This document shows positions 1 to 7,859 of a DNA stretch of 49,130 nt, one piece after another. This DNA comes from PALSA-1336 sp964592725. Its GTDB lineage: Bacteria; Patescibacteriota; Doudnabacteria; UBA920. Made by a program: the position numbers and the translations under genes. Below the pieces are notes generated by a model that was not told where the DNA came from, did not search any database, and saw only the letters and a program-made list of their open reading frames with translations. Within the stretch, counting starts at the first letter, position 1. Every line of letters starts with the position of its first letter. The stretch is from the NCBI GenBank assembly GCA_964592725.1, contig CAZQFQ010000002.1:1-49130 (forward strand), written 5' to 3'.

Positions 1-139
1 TGCAAAGCCAAGGACAACCCCGACAAAATATTATAGGGGGAAATTTCCAGGGGGTGCGGCCTGCTCTTTACAAAGCTACTTTGATATAAATTAACCCTGC
101 TTAGCCAAAATTTAAAGGTTGGGCAGAGAAAGGAAAGTT

Positions 140-241
140 ATGAATGATGACACAAAGCCGACAACAGTTACACCGGCACCAACTACATCTGTTGAAACCA
201 AGCCCGCTGATCAAAAACCGGCGACACCGGTTGCGAAATAA
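140..241 (+). CDS. small Pro/Thr/Lys-rich peptide, 33 aa
   Basis: An ATG at 140 follows a purine-rich ribosome binding site (aggaaag, 131-137) and opens a 33-codon frame ending in TAA just before a strong terminator. The peptide is almost entirely Thr, Pro, Ala, Lys and acidic residues, with no aromatic residue and no membrane segment, so it would be disordered and soluble. I recognise no family. A well-placed binding site and a dedicated terminator argue that it is expressed, but a frame this short could be chance. Confidence 0.45.
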   Translation: MNDDTKPTTVTPAPTTSVETKPADQKPATPVAK

Positions 242-243
242 AT

Positions 244-275
244 AAAGAGCCCTTGCTAGAGCAGGGGCTCTTTAT
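244..275 (+). terminator. rho-independent terminator after the small ORF
   Basis: A GC-rich hairpin with arms aaagagcccttgct and agcaggggctcttt (one G.T pair) is followed by T-rich sequence. It starts three bases after the stop of the 33-aa ORF. Confidence 0.8.
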
Positions 276-328
276 TTATATAACATTTTTTCACCGCAAG
301 CCTTTGTAGCTTTGGCTACTAGGGCTTA

Positions 329-640
329 TTATTTAATCAATTTAATTAGAGTTTTTACAATGGGATCTTTTCGCTTCAATTCATAGTAGACTTTTTTCCC
401 TTGTTTTTCTTTTTTTAGCAACCCGTTATCCAGAAGCGTTTTAAGATGCTGGGAGGCTAAAGGTAGAGAAATATTAAGGACTTTAGCCGTATTGCCAACC
501 GATATATGGTCTTCTGTGGCAAACATCCAAAAAATCTTGCATCTGTTAGGTTCACTTAGGGTTTTAAAAACTTTGGTAAGTTCTAAATTTTTGTTAGCGA
601 GTTCTTTTTTAAGTTTAAGTATTTTTTCTTCTGAAAGCAT
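329..640 (-). CDS. ArsR-family winged-helix transcriptional regulator
   Basis: This 103-residue protein has the ArsR/SmtB layout: an N-terminal helix (residues 1-25), the segment LSEPNRCKIFWMF, a helix-turn-helix (about 45-72, with LPLASQHLKTLLDNGLL as recognition helix) and a beta wing rich in Lys (KKEKQGKKVYYEL). The usual alpha-3 metal-binding CxC is absent; the equivalent stretch reads HISVGNTAKVL. It is therefore more likely a non-metal or redox/stress sensor than an arsenic or zinc sensor. It is monocistronic and diverges from the phage-like operon at 820. A short AT palindrome lies in its upstream region. Confidence 0.85.
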   Translation of the reverse strand: MLSEEKILKLKKELANKNLELTKVFKTLSEPNRCKIFWMFATEDHISVGNTAKVLNISLPLASQHLKTLLDNGLLKKEKQGKKVYYELKRKDPIVKTLIKLIK

Positions 641-694
641 AGGAATAACTGGTTCTTTTCTTAATTTGGATAAACATTAAATAATTAAAAAATC

Positions 695-709
695 ATTTAA
701 CTATTAAAT
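695..709. promoter_or_regulatory. candidate operator palindrome
   Basis: The sequence atttaa-cta-ttaaat is a perfect 6-bp inverted repeat lying between the divergent genes at 640 and 820. ArsR-type repressors usually bind AT-rich palindromes near their own promoter, so autoregulation is possible. The region is very AT-rich, so chance is a real alternative. Confidence 0.3.
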
Positions 710-807
710 ATAATAGTACTCCGCTAAAATAGGCCTGTCAAATCTTCAACCAAATATTAAAAATCCGCATAGAATGAAGGGTTAGAAATGCGTCTTAAAA
801 AACCAGC

Positions 808-813
808 TATAAT
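808..813 (+). promoter_or_regulatory. -10 box of a leaderless promoter
   Basis: A consensus TATAAT ends six bases before the ATG at 820. A start site seven bases after the box falls on the A of the ATG, so the mRNA would have no leader. No Shine-Dalgarno sequence is present. Confidence 0.6.
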
Positions 814-819
814 ATAAGT

Positions 820-1977
820 ATGCAAAACATACCTTTTCATCTACCCCATATCCTCACAGCCTCTGGCTTTATTTCCTATTGCTCAGATCACGGGGCTATT
901 ATTCATTCTGAGGACTTAGAAGCTTTTCACAAGCAGGGCCTTTTAGTGCCAGTCTTACAGCTTTCAGTCGGAGTAAATAAGTACAGAAAAATTTTAGTTA
1001 ACGTTAAGCATGGGAGCGAAGATAAAAAAGAAGCTTGGCGAAAAGAATGGCAATATATCGCAGCCCAAGACCTTAAAAAATTTAAGTATGAAAAATTTGA
1101 TAAAGCAACTTATTATCATATAAGCAGTCTTGACCGTACCGATCCTAATTGGCTGGATTGGTATAAAAAGCGCAACATGGTTAAATATCCGGCGAAGGAA
1201 AAATTCAAACCCTGGCCCCAGGAACCATTTATTGGCTTTACCACAAAGCCAGACAAAATTAATGACACTATCTTTTTTTACGAAAAGTACCAATTTTTAC
1301 TGCTTAAGGAAATATTCCGACTTCGCGAGGCTTGCGATATCCCAGATAGCAAATACGCTAAACAGCAAGTTAAAAAGATTCTAAAAAACCAGGTCAAGCA
1401 ATTTTATAATTTCATCGGCTTTTATATTGAAGCAGAAAACTACCACCAAAAACTAATTTCGGTAATTTGCAAAGAGCAGCAAGATTTTTTTGCCGACTAT
1501 GGGGAAGTTAACAGAGCGGCAAAAAAGGATTGGCAGCGCCATTTTGATGGGAAATTTCGAGAAATGCTCAAAAGCCAAGTAGAAAATATTTTAAGGAAAT
1601 ACAATATAACCCTTGATGATATAGAGTATTGGCAGTATTGGCTGGCCGGCAAAACCTTGCTTGGCAATCCTGCTTACGCCTCCGCAGTACAGCGGCGCTA
1701 TACCTCAGGATTGGAGGAAAAAATCTTGGTAAAAGCCGAAGAGGCTAACCGCATGATTTTTATATTGAACCAGATTATCTATTTGTTAACTGGAGAAAAG
1801 CATACGGTCAATCAAGTTTTAGGAGACTGGCAAGGAAGTCGCTGCATTATTTGCCACAAATTTTTTGAGCCGACAAAAAAACTGCAATATACTTGCGGCC
1901 AGCCTGATTGCACCCGGAAGCACGAGAATATGATTAAACGCCAAAACCGCAAAACGGGCAAATACAAACCCCGCTGA
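820..1977 (+). CDS. hypothetical protein with C-terminal zinc finger, first gene of terminase operon
   Basis: This 385-residue protein has no family I can name. It is rich in Lys, Tyr and Trp, with no membrane segment or signal peptide. The last 45 residues hold two cysteine pairs, CIIC (C-x2-C) and CGQPDC (C-x4-C), followed by a basic tail (RKHENMIKRQNRKTGKYKPR). This arrangement fits a small zinc-binding module that contacts nucleic acid. It is the first gene of a same-strand set leading through two DNA methyltransferases to both terminase subunits, so a role in phage-type DNA handling is inferred from context. The start is supported by the leaderless -10 box. Confidence 0.75.
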   Translation: MQNIPFHLPHILTASGFISYCSDHGAIIHSEDLEAFHKQGLLVPVLQLSVGVNKYRKILVNVKHGSEDKKEAWRKEWQYIAAQDLKKFKYEKFDKATYYHISSLDRTDPNWLDWYKKRNMVKYPAKEKFKPWPQEPFIGFTTKPDKINDTIFFYEKYQFLLLKEIFRLREACDIPDSKYAKQQVKKILKNQVKQFYNFIGFYIEAENYHQKLISVICKEQQDFFADYGEVNRAAKKDWQRHFDGKFREMLKSQVENILRKYNITLDDIEYWQYWLAGKTLLGNPAYASAVQRRYTSGLEEKILVKAEEANRMIFILNQIIYLLTGEKHTVNQVLGDWQGSRCIICHKFFEPTKKLQYTCGQPDCTRKHENMIKRQNRKTGKYKPR

Positions 1978-2079
1978 CAATCCACAGCGGAATAGATGCG
2001 GAATACAAAACCTCCTTGTTTGAAATAGGCTACGCTTATGGTGTAGCTTATTTTTTAATATATTAACCAAACAAAAAAT

Positions 2080-3378
2080 ATGCAAAAGAAAAACTTTGTC
2101 AAGACCCAGGAACTTAAAATTGTCATGGTCCCAACAGGCGAACTTAAGCCAGCCGACTACAATCCCAGAAGCTGGGACGCATCCGCCATTGAACAACTCA
2201 CACAGAGCATCAAGACCTTTGGTTTGATTGACCCAATTATTTGCAATGGAGCGCCAAACAGAAAAAACGTGGTTATCGGAGGCCACTTCCGTCTTTTCAT
2301 AGCCGGCAAATTGGGCATGACAACTGTACCTGTTTTATATTTGAACCTGCCCAGCCTTGAAAAGGAAAAAGAGCTAAATTTGAGATTAAACCGTAATTTA
2401 GGGAGCTGGGACTTCGAAAAATTAATGCAGGAATTTGATGTTGAGAGTTTACTGGATATCGGCTTTGACGGGCAGGATCTGTCGGCGGCCTGGGACAGTA
2501 TGCTCCAGACCGAGGACGATAATTTTAATGCCGAGGAAGAAATCAAAAAAATTAAGCAACCCAAAACCAAGCCAGGCCAAATGTTTGCCTTGGGCGATTC
2601 GTTTCTACTCTGCGGGGATGCCACAAACGGCAATGACGTCAAAAGATTGGTCGGCAAAAACACAATTGATTTAATCCTCAATGACCCACCTTTTAATTTG
2701 GCTTTAAGCTACGAGAAAGGGTTGGGCGGCCACAAAGATTATGGCGGCACCTTAACCGATGATTCCAAAAGCGAGGAAGATTACAAAAATTTTTTAAAAG
2801 CCTCCTTGAAAAATGCCCTAGCAGTAGCAAAACCAGATTGCCATTGCTTCTACTATATTGATCAAAACAGCATAGGTCTGATGCAGCAGATCTACAAAGA
2901 ATGCGGCCTTATACCAAAAAGGGTTTGCCTGTGGATAAAAGGACCACATAACCCTACGCCCTTGGTCGGTTTTAATAAGTCATATGAGCCTGCCGTGTAC
3001 GGAACGAGAGGACGCCCATATTTATCGCCCACACTTCTTAATCTCAATGAAATCATGAACCGGGAAGTGTCCAGCGGCAACCGGGCCATTGACGACTTGA
3101 TGGACTTGCTGGATTTGTGGCTGGTTCGTAGGCTGCCAGGCAATGAATATATCCATCCGGCAGAAAAACCAGCCAGCCTGCATGACCGGGCTATAAGAAG
3201 ATGCACTAAAGTCGGTGACAATATACTCGACACCTTTGCCGGTAGCGCGTCAACCATGGCTTCGGCACTCCAATTGAAACGAAGAATCTTTTTACTTGAG
3301 CATCAGCCTATTTTTTGCGATTTAATATTAATGAGATATGAGAGGCTCACCAATGAAAAACCTAAACTTATCAGTTAA
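2080..3378 (+). CDS. ParB-domain / DNA methyltransferase fusion (beta-class N6-A or N4-C)
   Basis: This 432-residue protein has two domains. Residues about 15-110 match the ParB/Srx N-terminal fold (PADYNPR, VVIGGHFR at 64-71, then VPVLYLNLP). Residues about 165-430 are an N6_N4 methyltransferase: the catalytic motif NDPPF is at 201-205 and the SAM-binding motif DTFAGSAS is at 384-391. Catalytic motif before SAM motif is the beta-class order. Such fusions are typical of phages and integrated elements and modify DNA without a partner nuclease. No restriction enzyme gene is adjacent. A second methyltransferase overlaps its 3' end. Confidence 0.92.
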   Translation: MQKKNFVKTQELKIVMVPTGELKPADYNPRSWDASAIEQLTQSIKTFGLIDPIICNGAPNRKNVVIGGHFRLFIAGKLGMTTVPVLYLNLPSLEKEKELNLRLNRNLGSWDFEKLMQEFDVESLLDIGFDGQDLSAAWDSMLQTEDDNFNAEEEIKKIKQPKTKPGQMFALGDSFLLCGDATNGNDVKRLVGKNTIDLILNDPPFNLALSYEKGLGGHKDYGGTLTDDSKSEEDYKNFLKASLKNALAVAKPDCHCFYYIDQNSIGLMQQIYKECGLIPKRVCLWIKGPHNPTPLVGFNKSYEPAVYGTRGRPYLSPTLLNLNEIMNREVSSGNRAIDDLMDLLDLWLVRRLPGNEYIHPAEKPASLHDRAIRRCTKVGDNILDTFAGSASTMASALQLKRRIFLLEHQPIFCDLILMRYERLTNEKPKLIS

Positions 3379-4117
3379 GTTGCACGATCTGTTCCAGGTC
3401 GGCAGCCACCGTGTTATCTGCGACGATGCCCGCGACCCTAAAGCGGTCAAACGCTTGGTCGGCGGCGATAAAATAACCTCGGTAGTCTGTGATCCGCCGT
3501 TCGGGGTAGACGTAAATGCCAGTAAGGCCGGCTTTAAACAAAAATTGTCCATGCCCAAGGATATTTTAAATGATCATTTACAGTCGGACGCGGAGTACCA
3601 AGAGTTCAGTAAAAAATGGCTAGAGGCCGTTATTCCGCATTTGGCCAGGAAAAACTCCATGTATGTATTTAACGCAGATCGGATGGTTTTCGCGCTTCGA
3701 CAGGCCATGATGGAAACGGGCTGTAAAGTTTCGCAAATGCTCATCTGGATAAAATCCCAAGCCGTGGTCGGTCGGCTGGATTATAACCCTCGCCACGAGT
3801 TAATTTTATACGCTTGGTATGGCATCCACCAGTTTTTAAAGAGTAAAGATCAAAGTACCTTGTTTTTTCCGAAACCCTCGAAATCCAAATTACACCCAAC
3901 AATGAAACCGATTCCGCTTATCCGCCATCTGATTTTAAACAGCAGTAAGGTTAACGACGTGATATTTGATAACTTCCTGGGATCAGGGACCGCGCTAATG
4001 GCGGCGGAGCAGACTAAGCGCCGGTGTATGGCTATGGAACTTGACCCTGAGTATTGTAAAACCGCGCTCCAAAGATTTTATAATATCTTTGGCGTTATGC
4101 CTCAAAAAATTAATTAA
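3353..4117 (+). CDS. second beta-class DNA methyltransferase, without ParB domain
   Basis: This 254-residue enzyme carries CDPPFG (46-51) as catalytic motif and DNFLGSGTAL near the C-terminus as SAM-binding motif. Its opening (DLFQVGSHRVICDDARDP) parallels the linker region of the upstream fusion (MFALGDSFLLCGDATNG), so the two look like diverged paralogues, one of which lacks the ParB part. The ATG at 3353 is preferred because gagagg lies just upstream. An in-frame ATG at 3338 would add five residues. The gene overlaps the preceding one by 26 bases and lies 13 bases before the small terminase gene. Specificity cannot be read from sequence. Confidence 0.9.
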   Translation: MKNLNLSVKLHDLFQVGSHRVICDDARDPKAVKRLVGGDKITSVVCDPPFGVDVNASKAGFKQKLSMPKDILNDHLQSDAEYQEFSKKWLEAVIPHLARKNSMYVFNADRMVFALRQAMMETGCKVSQMLIWIKSQAVVGRLDYNPRHELILYAWYGIHQFLKSKDQSTLFFPKPSKSKLHPTMKPIPLIRHLILNSSKVNDVIFDNFLGSGTALMAAEQTKRRCMAMELDPEYCKTALQRFYNIFGVMPQKIN

Positions 4118-4130
4118 ACTCCAAACCCAT

Positions 4131-4637
4131 ATGACAAAGGGTAACATCCTGACTGATTCTGACATTCCACCGGCTCTGCCGGAATCGGAATCCAGTCAAA
4201 CTGCCGTTGATATTCGCCAGCAGCAGCAAAAGCAAATGATTATAGACCAGCTACGAAAAATCCCCGTAGTCCAGCTTATGGTAGAAAAAACTGGCATTGG
4301 CCGCACCAGCTACTACCGCTGGCGCAAAGAAGATAAAGAGTTTGCTAAAGCTTGCGATGAAGCCATGGAGCAGGGCTGCACCCTAGTCAATGATTTGGCC
4401 GAGTCCCAGCTCATTTCCGCCATCAAAGATAAAGATTTTCCGGCCATCCGCTTTTGGCTGGTAAACCACCACCCGGCCTATGCCACCAAAGTTCAAATTA
4501 ACGCCAACATTAACAATATCCAAGAACAATTAACCCCCGAACAACAACAAGTTGTCGACGAAGCCTTGCGTTTGCTTTCACTCAGTGAAAGCAACGAAGA
4601 GCCTAAAGGAGAAAATAAAAATGAAACTCACACCTAA
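4131..4637 (+). CDS. phage terminase small subunit (TerS-like, helix-turn-helix)
   Basis: This 168-residue protein has a central helix-turn-helix (IPVVQLMVEKTGIGRTSYYR, then WRKEDKEFAKACDEA) and the downstream pattern of small terminases: a long helix, AIKDKDFPAIRFWLVNHHP and an acidic C-terminus. In phages TerS recognises the packaging site and loads the large subunit. The open frame extends upstream to 4041, but that part overlaps the methyltransferase, so the ATG at 4131 is chosen. The gene overlaps the large subunit by 17 bases, the usual arrangement for a terminase pair. Confidence 0.85.
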   Translation: MTKGNILTDSDIPPALPESESSQTAVDIRQQQQKQMIIDQLRKIPVVQLMVEKTGIGRTSYYRWRKEDKEFAKACDEAMEQGCTLVNDLAESQLISAIKDKDFPAIRFWLVNHHPAYATKVQINANINNIQEQLTPEQQQVVDEALRLLSLSESNEEPKGENKNETHT

Positions 4638-6195
4638 AATCATAAAACGGATGCATGAAGATCCCGTCATCCGCCGTGCTGTAACCAAGCGCAGCCCCGA
4701 AGCCTTTTTCGGCTTTTATTTGCCTCACTACATGGAGTTCCAGAGCGCACCCTTCCACCAACAGTTATTTAAAATGATTGAGGACGATAGTATAAAGCTC
4801 ATGGTAGTCCAGGGCTTCCGCAACAGCGGTAAGTCCACGATCCTGTCCCAGTGTTTCCCGCTTTGGTCGGCTGTTAGCGGCCGGGCCCAGGAAATCCTGG
4901 TTTTTAGCAAAAACCAGATGTTGTCCCGCCATATCTTAAGGAACATCGGCGACGAGCTCCAGGAAAATGAACTGTTGGTTAATGACTTCCGACCCTTTGA
5001 CTATGAGCGGGACCAATTTGGAGCTTATGCCATTATGTTGCAGCGTTACCATGCAGAAATTTTAGCCGTTAGTCGCGACCAGGCCATCCGCGGTGTCAAG
5101 CGCCGGCAGCATCGGCCCCAGCTTATCATAATCGACGATGTGGACGACACTTCGTCCGTGGCCACCCAGGACAGCCGGGATGCCACCTGGAGCTGGTTTA
5201 CCAGAGACATTGCCCAGCTAGGCAACAGAAACACCCGAATTGTAGTTATTGGTTCGCCCCTGCACGAGGATTCCTTAATTATGCGGCTGGACCGGAAAAT
5301 CAAGGCTGGCGAAATGAAAGGCGTGTCTATTCGTATTCCAATAGTGGACGAGGAAAACAAACCCCTGTGGCCGGCCAAGTTTCCCACGCCGCAGCTTATT
5401 GAAGATGAACGCATGAAGATGGACGAAGTCTCTTGGGCCAGGGAAATGATGTTAAAAATTGTGCCTGAACACGGCCAGTTGATTACCTATGACGATATTG
5501 TTTATTACGACACACAACCGTCCTACAACGGCGAAGAGTATTGCGGCAGCGTCTTGTCCGTGGACTTGGCTTTTAAGGTAAAAGAGTCTTCGGATTACAC
5601 GGCCATGGTCACTGGCGATATTTTTGGCTATGCCGCTGACCGGGTGATTTACATCCAGCCTAACCCATTAAACAAAAGAATGCCGCCTAACGAATCCTTT
5701 GCCGAAGCCAAGGCCAGGGCCACTGATGGCGTGGGCCAACAAAAAAAGATTATTACCGAAGATGTCGGCGGCTTGTACATTTTTATCGACCAACTCAAGC
5801 AAGCCGGGCTACCCGTGGAAGCTTTCCAGATTAAGGGGCAGGACAAGCGCGAGAGGTATTCCTTAATTGTTAACTGGATTAAAACTGGGCGGGTTAGGTT
5901 TCCTAGAAAAGGCTGCGAGCGGCTTATAGAACAAATGGTGGGCTTTGAAATCGAGCGATTTGATGACTTATTGGATGCCGTAGTACAAATGGTCTTGTAC
6001 GTTATGCAAAACAATACTCCTAAACAGGGCGGGTTTGCCTTTATAGATTTAGGACCCACGCCGGATACCGGCGGCCTGTTGCCGCCCGACTATAGTTATA
6101 CCCCTTTAATTGGACGCCGCTCATACGGACGATCCTCAAACTCTGATTTAAACAACCTTTTAAGCGGCGCAGCAAGCAAGTTTCTTAATAGGTAG
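4621..6195 (+). CDS. phage terminase large subunit (TerL)
   Basis: This 524-residue protein has the two terminase domains. The ATPase has a variant Walker A (QGFRNSGKST, 64-73), Walker B (LIIIDDVDD, 168-176) and a VVIGSP coupling motif (208-213). The RNase H-like nuclease shows acidic residues in LSVDLAF (D315), TEDVGG (380-385) and FDDLLDA (447-453). All catalytic positions look intact, so it should be active. In phages it cuts concatemeric DNA and drives it into a procapsid. The start at 4621 follows aaaggag; an upstream in-frame ATG at 4552 lies within the small subunit. No portal, protease or capsid gene follows. Confidence 0.93.
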   Translation: MKLTPKIIKRMHEDPVIRRAVTKRSPEAFFGFYLPHYMEFQSAPFHQQLFKMIEDDSIKLMVVQGFRNSGKSTILSQCFPLWSAVSGRAQEILVFSKNQMLSRHILRNIGDELQENELLVNDFRPFDYERDQFGAYAIMLQRYHAEILAVSRDQAIRGVKRRQHRPQLIIIDDVDDTSSVATQDSRDATWSWFTRDIAQLGNRNTRIVVIGSPLHEDSLIMRLDRKIKAGEMKGVSIRIPIVDEENKPLWPAKFPTPQLIEDERMKMDEVSWAREMMLKIVPEHGQLITYDDIVYYDTQPSYNGEEYCGSVLSVDLAFKVKESSDYTAMVTGDIFGYAADRVIYIQPNPLNKRMPPNESFAEAKARATDGVGQQKKIITEDVGGLYIFIDQLKQAGLPVEAFQIKGQDKRERYSLIVNWIKTGRVRFPRKGCERLIEQMVGFEIERFDDLLDAVVQMVLYVMQNNTPKQGGFAFIDLGPTPDTGGLLPPDYSYTPLIGRRSYGRSSNSDLNNLLSGAASKFLNR

Positions 6196-6295
6196 TGGGT
6201 TGATTTCAATCCTGGACTTCCACTGGCCGTTGCGGTACTGTCTAGCTTGCCTAAAAAGGGCGGAAAGGAGCCTTTAATTTAGCATAAATAAGTGG

Positions 6296-6301
6296 TATAA
6301 T
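6296..6301 (+). promoter_or_regulatory. extended -10 promoter (TGGTATAAT) of the putative structured RNA
   Basis: The box TATAAT is preceded by TGG, an extended -10 element; a poor -35 (tttaat) lies 17 bases upstream at 6273-6278. The predicted start is near 6308, at the head of a chain of hairpins rather than of a reading frame. Confidence 0.5.
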
Positions 6302-6307
6302 TTCTTT

Positions 6308-6454
6308 AACAACTCAATATGAGTAGCCTAAACCTTAAATAATTTAAGGCATGGTTAAATCCACTGTAATGCAGAGACGGTCACCCGTCTTGTCTTAGCC
6401 ATTACAGTGGTCCCTAATCGAAAGGTTAGGTGGGGCAAGCGGGTGGCCCTTTTT
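6308..6454 (+). ncRNA. candidate structured RNA, unknown family
   Basis: This gap between TerL and the next gene folds into four successive helices: a 7-bp hairpin (6333-6339/6343-6349); an 11-bp perfect stem (6361-6371/6400-6410) enclosing a 6-bp hairpin (6375-6380/6385-6390); a 7-bp hairpin capped by a GAAA tetraloop (6413-6419/6424-6430); and a short GC hairpin (6433-6436/6446-6449) followed by five T, resembling a terminator. CCTAAA (6327-6332) and CATGG (6350-6354) flank the first hairpin and nearly match the 11-nt GAAA-tetraloop receptor. It has an extended -10 promoter. I do not recognise a known class. It could be a free RNA or a leader of the gene at 6487. Confidence 0.55.
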
Positions 6455-6486
6455 GATAACTAATTCCGCAGAAAGAAAAAGTTTTT

Positions 6487-7125
6487 ATGAAAAAGTGTAA
6501 AGCCTGCCAAAAGGACATTGATCCGAAGGCAAGCAAGTGTCCTTACTGCCAAGCCGACCAGCGAGGCTGGTTTGCTAGGCACAAGGTTCTGACAGGGTTT
6601 TTGGTTCTAGTAGTGTTAATAATTATAATAGTGGCCAGCTCAAGCGGCTCTAAATCCCAAAAGGTCGGGCAGAATGGTAGCACACAAGCAACAACTGCCG
6701 GCCAAAACCAACCGGCAGCACAAGCGACAGTTTACAAGGTCGGCGACCAAATCCAGCTGGGAAATGCCATTATCAGCGTTAACCAAGTCAGCTTCTCCCA
6801 AGGTGGCGAGTTTAGCAAGCCGCAACCGGGAGATGAATGGGTGGATCTAAATATTACTATTCAAAACACCAGTTCCAGCGACCAGTACGTAACTACTTTA
6901 GGCCAGATGTTTATTAGGGACGCTGACGGTAACAGCTATCAAGTCAGTCCTACTGACAAAACCATGACTGATCCGACCCAAGGCCTAGATGGTCAGATCA
7001 TTGCTAACAGCAAGCGTACTGGCTGGGTAGGCTTTGAAGTTAAACAAGGAGCCAAGGGGCTGCAATTTCAGTACAACGCCAGTGTGTTTGGCGGCAACAA
7101 TATCTTAGTGAACTTGGGAAGCTAA
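6487..7125 (+). CDS. zinc-ribbon, single-pass membrane protein with DUF4352-like extracellular domain
   Basis: This 212-residue protein begins with a zinc ribbon (CKACQKDIDPKASKCPYC; cysteines at 4, 7, 18, 21), followed by a transmembrane helix (about 35-52), a Ser/Gln/Thr-rich linker and an Ig-like domain (about 85-212). The outer domain resembles DUF4352 in length and pattern (phrases such as EWVDLNITIQNTSS and VGFEVKQGAKGL). Such proteins put a beta-sandwich outside the membrane; ligands are mostly unknown. It follows the candidate RNA and ends at a bidirectional terminator. Its ribosome binding site is weak. Confidence 0.75.
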   Translation: MKKCKACQKDIDPKASKCPYCQADQRGWFARHKVLTGFLVLVVLIIIIVASSSGSKSQKVGQNGSTQATTAGQNQPAAQATVYKVGDQIQLGNAIISVNQVSFSQGGEFSKPQPGDEWVDLNITIQNTSSSDQYVTTLGQMFIRDADGNSYQVSPTDKTMTDPTQGLDGQIIANSKRTGWVGFEVKQGAKGLQFQYNASVFGGNNILVNLGS

Positions 7126-7135
7126 TTTTTCCAAC

Positions 7136-7169
7136 AAAAAACACGAGGCCAGGAAGCTTCGTGTTTTTT
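7136..7169. terminator. bidirectional terminator between convergent genes
   Basis: Arms aaaaacacga and tcgtgttttt form a hairpin with A-run and T-run on the two sides, so it can serve both the plus gene ending at 7125 and the minus gene whose stop overlaps it at 7168. Confidence 0.8.
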
Positions 7170-7821
7170 AGTTCGGGTTTTTGGCGGCTACGGCTTTGAA
7201 TAAGTCATTCATAAGCCTATGTCTTTTTTCTAAAAATTTATCATGCGGCGTGCCAGTATTTTCAGAAAGGAAACTGCCGTACTTGCGATGCCATTCCATG
7301 TTTCCTTTGTCTTTGAGTAGCTTATAGAATTTAAGCTCGCGCTGGAATTCCGGAGAGTTTTCTTCAGTCAAATAAAGATGGAGGCGCGGCAGATTGGTAT
7401 GGGTATCGATGATAACCCGCTTCTTAGTTTTATCTTTGGCTCCGGCGGGTTGGATTTTTCTGGTCCAGTCTTTTTCCACTTGCCAACCCAGAACGTCCTT
7501 AAATAAACGGAAAGAAGTGATTGAAGGAAAGTATTTATCCAAAGCAGATTTATATTTTTTAAAGTCTTTTTTGGAGCAGGTCATATAAATCTGTGGGACA
7601 AACCAATTGCCCAAACCTAAAGCATAGCCATCTATCCAGTGTAATTGAAAATTTTTATCAGGAATAACAGAGTTAATACTATTCATCATTTCTATAACAA
7701 AGTCTTTTACAACAGGCAAAGTATAGGCATAGACAAACCCGTCGATATACCTAAGGGCTTTGGAGCCTTTCACTATCGGTATACGGATCATTGGTACAAA
7801 ATTTTTTCCTTCGTAGCTCAT
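7168..7821 (-). CDS. hypothetical protein, 217 aa
   Basis: I do not recognise a family with confidence. The protein is soluble, aromatic-rich and lacks signal or membrane segments. The part around residues 140-185 (RLHLYLTEENSPEFQRELKF, then YKLLKDKGN) faintly recalls the GrpB/nucleotidyltransferase-like family, but no catalytic motif can be confirmed. It lies 38 bases downstream of a PD-(D/E)XK nuclease-like gene on the same strand, so the two are probably cotranscribed. Confidence 0.65.
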   Translation of the reverse strand: MSYEGKNFVPMIRIPIVKGSKALRYIDGFVYAYTLPVVKDFVIEMMNSINSVIPDKNFQLHWIDGYALGLGNWFVPQIYMTCSKKDFKKYKSALDKYFPSITSFRLFKDVLGWQVEKDWTRKIQPAGAKDKTKKRVIIDTHTNLPRLHLYLTEENSPEFQRELKFYKLLKDKGNMEWHRKYGSFLSENTGTPHDKFLEKRHRLMNDLFKAVAAKNPN

Positions 7822-7859
7822 ATATTTATGGTACTATTTTTAGGTATTTTTGGCAAAAC

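Noticed and set aside
4041..4130. Longer start of the small terminase subunit
   Set aside because: It would overlap the methyltransferase by 77 bases; the ATG at 4131 lies 13 bases after that gene and begins the family-like region.
6308..6454. c-di-GMP-I riboswitch
   Set aside because: The GAAA hairpin and CCUAAA/CAUGG receptor-like loop recall it, but their order is reversed and the conserved ACGCAAAGCC joining segment is absent.
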